This document shows positions 59,705-64,000 of a stretch of 64,000 bases of DNA, piece after piece. The first letter of the stretch is position 1. Every line of letters begins with the position of its first letter. The notes beneath the pieces were generated by a model that was not told the DNA's origin, did no database searches, and saw nothing but the letters and a program-made list of their open reading frames with translations. A program made the translations under genes and the position numbers. Origin of the DNA: Torreya grandis (Eukaryota > Streptophyta > Pinopsida > Cupressales > Taxaceae); NCBI GenBank assembly GCA_037957365.1, contig JARHVA010000315.1, forward strand, positions 5,736,001 to 5,800,000. The letters run 5' to 3'.

Positions 59705-62230
59705 TGTTGTCCCCCAAAAATATCACTCATTTTTGGGACAACATTTGAACTATTTTGGTCTTATAGACCAAAATTGTCTCTTCCCTTTCCAAAATTTGTC
59801 CTAGACATTCAAATTCCTCAATTTTCAAACTTCTCAAGAATCTACAGACTCTACAAGCCAAGTTTAATGGGCTTTACAGGTTCATTTCTACAGGTTCAAA
59901 GACTTATGTAAGCGGGTTCAACCAAAAGAATCAGTTTCTAACACTTGGTCATTTTTGAGATTGGTTTAGTGCCTTGGTTCAATCAAAAATCTTCATTGAC
60001 AATCATCTAATCAAAGAAGGCTTAAACCGTTGAACCATTGAACCACTTTAGTTCAAAGGTTTAATGAGTTCAAAGTTTAAAAGGTTCAACACTTTTGGTT
60101 CAATAGCGAGTTCAATCAAATGGAATGGTTTAATGGCTTGGTTCAATCAAGCGGTTCAACACTTTGTTTCACTCAGTTGGTTCATCCTTTGGTTCAATCA
60201 AATGGTTTAGTGCTTCAGTTCAAGGCTTCATTTGAACCGTTGAACCAAATCTTGGTTCAACGGTTGGTTCAACATCTTTTGGTTCAAAGGTGGGTTCAAT
60301 CAAATGGTTCAAAAGCAGGTTCAATCAAATGGTTCAACCAAGTAGTTCAATGCTTTGGTTCAAATCAAATAGTTCAATCAAATGGTTCAATAGTTGGTTC
60401 ATCGCCTTGGTTCATCAGCTTAGTTCAAAGGAGTGGTTCAATGCAAAAATTAAATGAAGCCTCTTGAAACACAAGTGCCCTTGCGAAGGGCACTTGGTCG
60501 ACAAAAGTACCCTTCGAAAGGGTCCTTTTCAAAGAAGGCCGCAAAGGTAAATTATTTCAAAATTTTGTTTATGATAGATAAAGGAATAATTATTTTGGAC
60601 TTTTTGTCAGAAGGAATTCCTTTGAACAAAAAGTCTGAAGGAATTCAGGAAAGCAGCGGCGAGCAGAAAGCCCAAAGAAATTTCCAAAGAAGCAAAGGCA
60701 AAGTGATCGAACAATTCTATGGACTTTTTATCTACAAGAAATTTCCATGGACTTTTTGTCAATGGGAAATGTCCACGGACTTTTTGTCTATAAGAATTTG
60801 TCTTCGGAGAAAGTCCAGGGAAAATGCCTGCAGGAATTATCTGTGAGAGACTGCTGAAGCTCGAAGGCCATCCAAAGACCACCTGAAGGATAGAAACCCT
60901 TGTGGGGGGCTCTTCTCGAACCAAAGTGGATCATTTATTAAGGCTCAAAAAGGCAGGTTATTTTTGGGAAAGTGCCAAATATAAAATTTAAAGAAGGACC
61001 AAGGGATGACACGCTCAAAGACGTCAAATTCAAGACAACGAACTGGCTGTTGAAAATGTATTGACGGGTGTGCAAACATCAATTTCAAAGGTCATAAAAT
61101 AGTCATTGATCCTTGTAATCTACAGACCTAAATTCATTCATAGGCTTTAAGGCCAAGGCCAATAGAAAGTGAGGAAGGAACAAAACAACAAATTGAATCT
61201 AGGACCCGATTCAATTAACTAGAAAAGAAGGAATGATGAAGGAAGGATCAAATCGCCAGGTGGACATTGCAAGATGCAAACTTTCAATAACATGACTTGT
61301 TTCTCTACATTAAGAAAATAAAATGGGTAGAAGCCCCTAAGTTCCAGCCTATCTTCTTAACAAATTTCAATGCAACATGATGTGTTACTGCTCTCGAGTC
61401 CTTCTTGAAGTGGCTATATAAGGGACTCTCTTTTATTGTAAATATATCTCTTTTTTGATAATCAGAACGAAACTCTACCTAAATTTAAAGGCATTTTTGA
61501 GACTTTGAGCTTAGTTTGTTGATCATGTTTTGTTATTGGAATAAGAAAGCAAGTGACTTTTTTAGACTTTGTGCTATGATATCTTTGTTGTTGGGGAAAC
61601 TATTCTTATGTCTTTTTCCTTGATATATTTTCTATTCCTTTAATTCAACAAGTAGAATTAGTAACGGTAGTTAGGAAGGTGTCCTGAAGAGTCAACTGTG
61701 GAGAGACTTTGATCTCCCATAATTGCCTTTAGTGTGTTTTCTTTTCATTTCTGTGTAAAGGACCTTTGGACAACTTTGTACCCTCATTGTCCATAGTATC
61801 TTATTCTTGGGTAATTTAGCTGAAGACTTTGTGCTGCATCATGATTTGCTAGTTACTACGTCCTTGGTTACATTTTGCATTTATTACCAAGAGTATTCTT
61901 GTGGTTTGCTGAATAGTACTTCTAAAAGAAGAGGAGTGTTTTCTGTCATTTCCCTTGAGGTTTTCCTTTGCTTTGCACGCATCATCTTTGAAGAAAGAGA
62001 GATATATGGTTTGTCCTACCTTTGAGTATTATTTTCTATATATATATATGTATATATATATATATGTATATATATATCATACCTATAGGGAACCTCCCCT
62101 TGATGAGAGGAGAGATCAGTCCCCTTCTGATGTGGTAAACCTACACATTTGGATGACTAATCTTCCTACTTTGGCTGATCAGACCTATTTTTTTAATCAT
62201 TACGCTGATCGACAAAATATTCAACCAAAA
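59705..62230 (+). repeat. 3' LTR of element B
   Basis: Collinear with the 5' LTR, ends CAACCAAAA. TATA box at 61415-61422. Its (AT)n run (62037-62077) is shorter and mixed with GTAT. GGACTTTTTGTC-type units occur three times at about 60719-60790 against once in the 5' LTR. Confidence 0.95.
60040..60440 (+). repeat. GGTTCAA array in 3' LTR of B
   Basis: The same array in the second LTR, with unit gains and losses relative to the first. The hairpin TTGAACCGTTGAACCAA / TTGGTTCAACGGTT is kept at about 60232-60267. Confidence 0.88.
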
Positions 62231-62235
62231 TGTTG

Positions 62236-63010
62236 TAGAGTTTTAAGAATCATTTGTATAGTTGCATTGTATTGGAACCAATGAATGTAGATTATTCTTG
62301 TTAGCTTCCTTAGGTTGTATTTAAGTCTTCTACATCTTTGCAAATGAATGATGTCATGATTATTGAAGGAGATTCTATTGTTTGAAAAATCACACCACCA
62401 CACCAATATTTTATAACTAATTAACTCATCCTACTCTATTCTATCTTACAAATAATACACCCTGTTACATATGTTAAGTGTCATTTGCTTATAGATACAT
62501 AAATATTGCATATATAAAATATATATGAGTTTTTTGATTTAAATCCCTATATTTCAGTCTTCTATTTGGCCCTCTATTATTGAAAAATTATTTAGAAATA
62601 AAGATTTTAATCACATTCTTATTTGTATTCAGTATCTTGTGTCTACCCTAGTACATTTGTTCATTCCATATGACAACCCTTCCCATGTGGAGTGAAGAAG
62701 TTTGGTTATGTTCTAGTCATATTTGTGTTACTATATGCCAATAATCCCCATGTATATTGAATTATAGTATCCCTCCATGTGATCAAGCTACCCCTTAGGT
62801 GCTCTCACCTTGGTTCAGGAAAAGCTATAAGTAGCAAGGAGCTAACTATACGCTCTTTCAGCATTTTTCAGTCATTGTGTGTGTTCAGTCTATCCTGATG
62901 CTAAACCCTTCCCTAGCTATAACAACATATTTATAGGTCTTTCATCTTTGTTTTCCATGCTACCCAAGTGTGCAAGGTTGAGTGGAAGAGGTGTATAACT
63001 AAGAACCAAC
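62236..63010 (+). repeat. 3' LTR of element C, part 2
   Basis: Resumes with TAGAGTTTTAAGAATC, matching the left LTR at about 35436, and ends near AAGAACCAAC, against GGGAACCAACA on the left. Confidence 0.9.
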
Positions 63011-63433
63011 CAAAAGTATAGGGTAGAAGGGTTTGTGGGCACACTAAATTCATTAAGGAATAGATGTTAAAATATGGACCATGAGGGTATGCAATTATAT
63101 TGTAAGATAAGATACCACAAATAAGCATCTTTATCTAGGGACAAATTGAATAGGTGATAAGTGACATCCTCATGCTAGATTTGAGTTCTAACTATGGCAT
63201 ATTTAAATGCCTAAAGGTGTTCTTCTAATGTTCAGATCCCACTTGGTATATACTTTAAACATAATTCATAGGGATATTTAGGCAAATCATGGGAAGGCCC
63301 TACTATATTAATATGGAAAGAATGTCCACCTAACTAAGAAAAGGCCATTAGTGGGTTAAGAAACTAGGTAAAATCCCTTAAAAACAACAAATAAGACTAA
63401 AAATCTAGCTCAAGCATCCTTTTATTTCTAATT
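63011..63433. other. Flank between C and the right repeat of G
   Basis: AT-rich; no gene recognised. The target duplication of C could not be matched here. Confidence 0.5.
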
Positions 63434-64000
63434 TATTGAGAGGTAAATTGACATGCCAACTTAGGTAGGGGTTATTAGGCTCTATCTCTCTTAAAATTAG
63501 ATTTGTATGAGAAAATATACCCAAGGTATCGGCTAGCAAGTCTTGGTATGTAAGGTAACCTAGGTGGCTCAGTGAGACCATTATATATTAAGGTTCTTTG
63601 GTGAATGTTTTATACAAATTAAAATGCATTGTAAATGAAGATCTTGATACATAGATGAAATGACATACATATATAGTATGAAAATGTAGTTGATATAGAA
63701 AAATGAATCTATTACCTCAATTCAATAGTGCATAAACAGTAATAGAAAAGAGAATGTAATCAAGATAAACATTAAATTTAGAGTTCAAATCTAAACTTAA
63801 AATAATATAATCTACCAAACTAATAAAAAAATAAAAACAGAGAAGGTTTGTGAGAAACAAGAATAAATGGTCCACTTTCTTATGTAGTCAGTCTACATTT
63901 TGTTGAGTAAACACGTACCTGAATAAACTAGTTATTAGTTTAACAAGCCCTGAAACAACTCCAATTAAGGATAGTGCAATAGTCTATGGAAAAAACTAAT
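63434..64000. repeat. Right copy of dispersed or LTR repeat G, cut by window end
   Basis: Collinear with 12498-13050 in the same orientation. Continues beyond the window. Confidence 0.8.

Larger units (their letters stand above)
53768..62230 (+). mobile_element. Non-autonomous gypsy-type element B (gag-protease only)
   Basis: LTRs of about 2.5 kb (53768-56255 and 59705-62230) and a perfect target duplication TGTTG (53763-53767 and 62231-62235). The primer site TGGTGACTCCACTGGGGA (56261-56278) resembles the tRNA-Arg sites of Ogre/Tat elements. The 3.4-kb interior encodes gag and protease in one frame and has no RT, RNase H or integrase, so it would depend on a partner. Inserted in the 3' LTR of C: the flanks join as AGTGTATGTTG-TAGAG, matching the left LTR at 35430. 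Confidence 0.96.
31904..63010 (+). mobile_element. Ty3/gypsy element C (Tat-like, 4.3-kb LTRs), plus strand
   Basis: LTRs begin TGTTAGTG at 31904 and 49759 and end ACCAAC(A) at 36202 and about 63010. The right one is split by element B. The interior holds gag, protease, an extra RNase H, RT with RNase H, and integrase, interrupted by elements E and D. A degraded primer site resembling TGGCGCC..TTTCTGGGGA follows the left LTR (36208-36228). No convincing target duplication was found, perhaps because the right end has mutated (ACCAACC). All genes are broken. Without insertions, C is about 16 kb. Confidence 0.9.
12498..64000 (-). mobile_element. Inferred outermost LTR element G, interrupted by A and C
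   Basis: Direct repeats start at 12498 (TGTTGAG) and 63434 (TATTGAG) in the same orientation. Subtracting element A and element C with their target duplications leaves the repeats about 5.7 kb apart, a normal LTR-to-LTR spacing. A decayed coding stretch lies on the minus strand at about 31510-30880. The right repeat runs off the window, so its length, inner boundary and target duplication cannot be checked. Alternative: two independent copies of a dispersed repeat. Confidence 0.45.

Noticed and set aside
31899..63020. A clear target-site duplication for element C
   Set aside because: Left flank GATAG has no exact partner after about 63010; the right LTR end is mutated, so no claim is made.

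Overview
This window reads as gene-poor, AT-rich plant DNA made almost wholly of nested, decayed LTR retrotransposons. I see no intact host gene, RNA gene or CRISPR array. tRNA-Met type primer sites, Tat/Athila-like Ty3/gypsy domains, Ty1/copia elements and a plant L1 ORF1 fragment point to a seed plant. The very long LTRs (up to 4.3 kb) and deep nesting suggest a large genome, possibly a gymnosperm; that last step is inference.

Layout. 1-9100: AT-rich sequence with a 17-base G run and a 630-bp alternating purine-pyrimidine microsatellite. 9880-10690: L1 ORF1 remnant on the minus strand. 12498 onward: an inferred old outer element G, whose direct repeats (12498-13050 and 63434-64000) fall about 5.7 kb apart once younger insertions are removed. 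Two large gypsy elements sit in G. Element A (14070-28192, minus) carries a deleted copia element F (23857-27823) in its 5' LTR. Element C (31904-63010, plus) carries E (38228-39798, short non-autonomous LTR element), D (41504-46422, copia) and B (53768-62230, gag-protease-only gypsy derivative) in its right LTR. Target-site duplications are visible for A (4 of 5 bases), B (TGTTG), D (TAATA), E (ATGAC) and F (CAATT), so the nesting order is well supported: F is younger than A, and B, D and E are younger than C.

The most interesting observation is that both LTRs of element C contain an apparently intronless fragment of a plant GH35 beta-galactosidase gene. It is recognisable by several family motifs and is already broken by stops shared between the two LTRs. 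A host coding sequence was therefore taken into an LTR and moved with the element. Second, both A and C carry an extra RNase H domain between protease and reverse transcriptase, not in the usual Tat position before integrase. Third, the D junction shows a duplicated piece of host-element RNase H next to the 3' LTR, best explained by tandem duplication followed by LTR-LTR deletion. Fourth, the LTRs of B are built from conserved hairpins plus an array of GGTTCAA units.

All element genes are pseudogenes. Many stops are single C-to-T (or G-to-A) changes, as expected from long-term cytosine methylation. Frames and boundaries were read by eye, so ends of degenerate domains are approximate.
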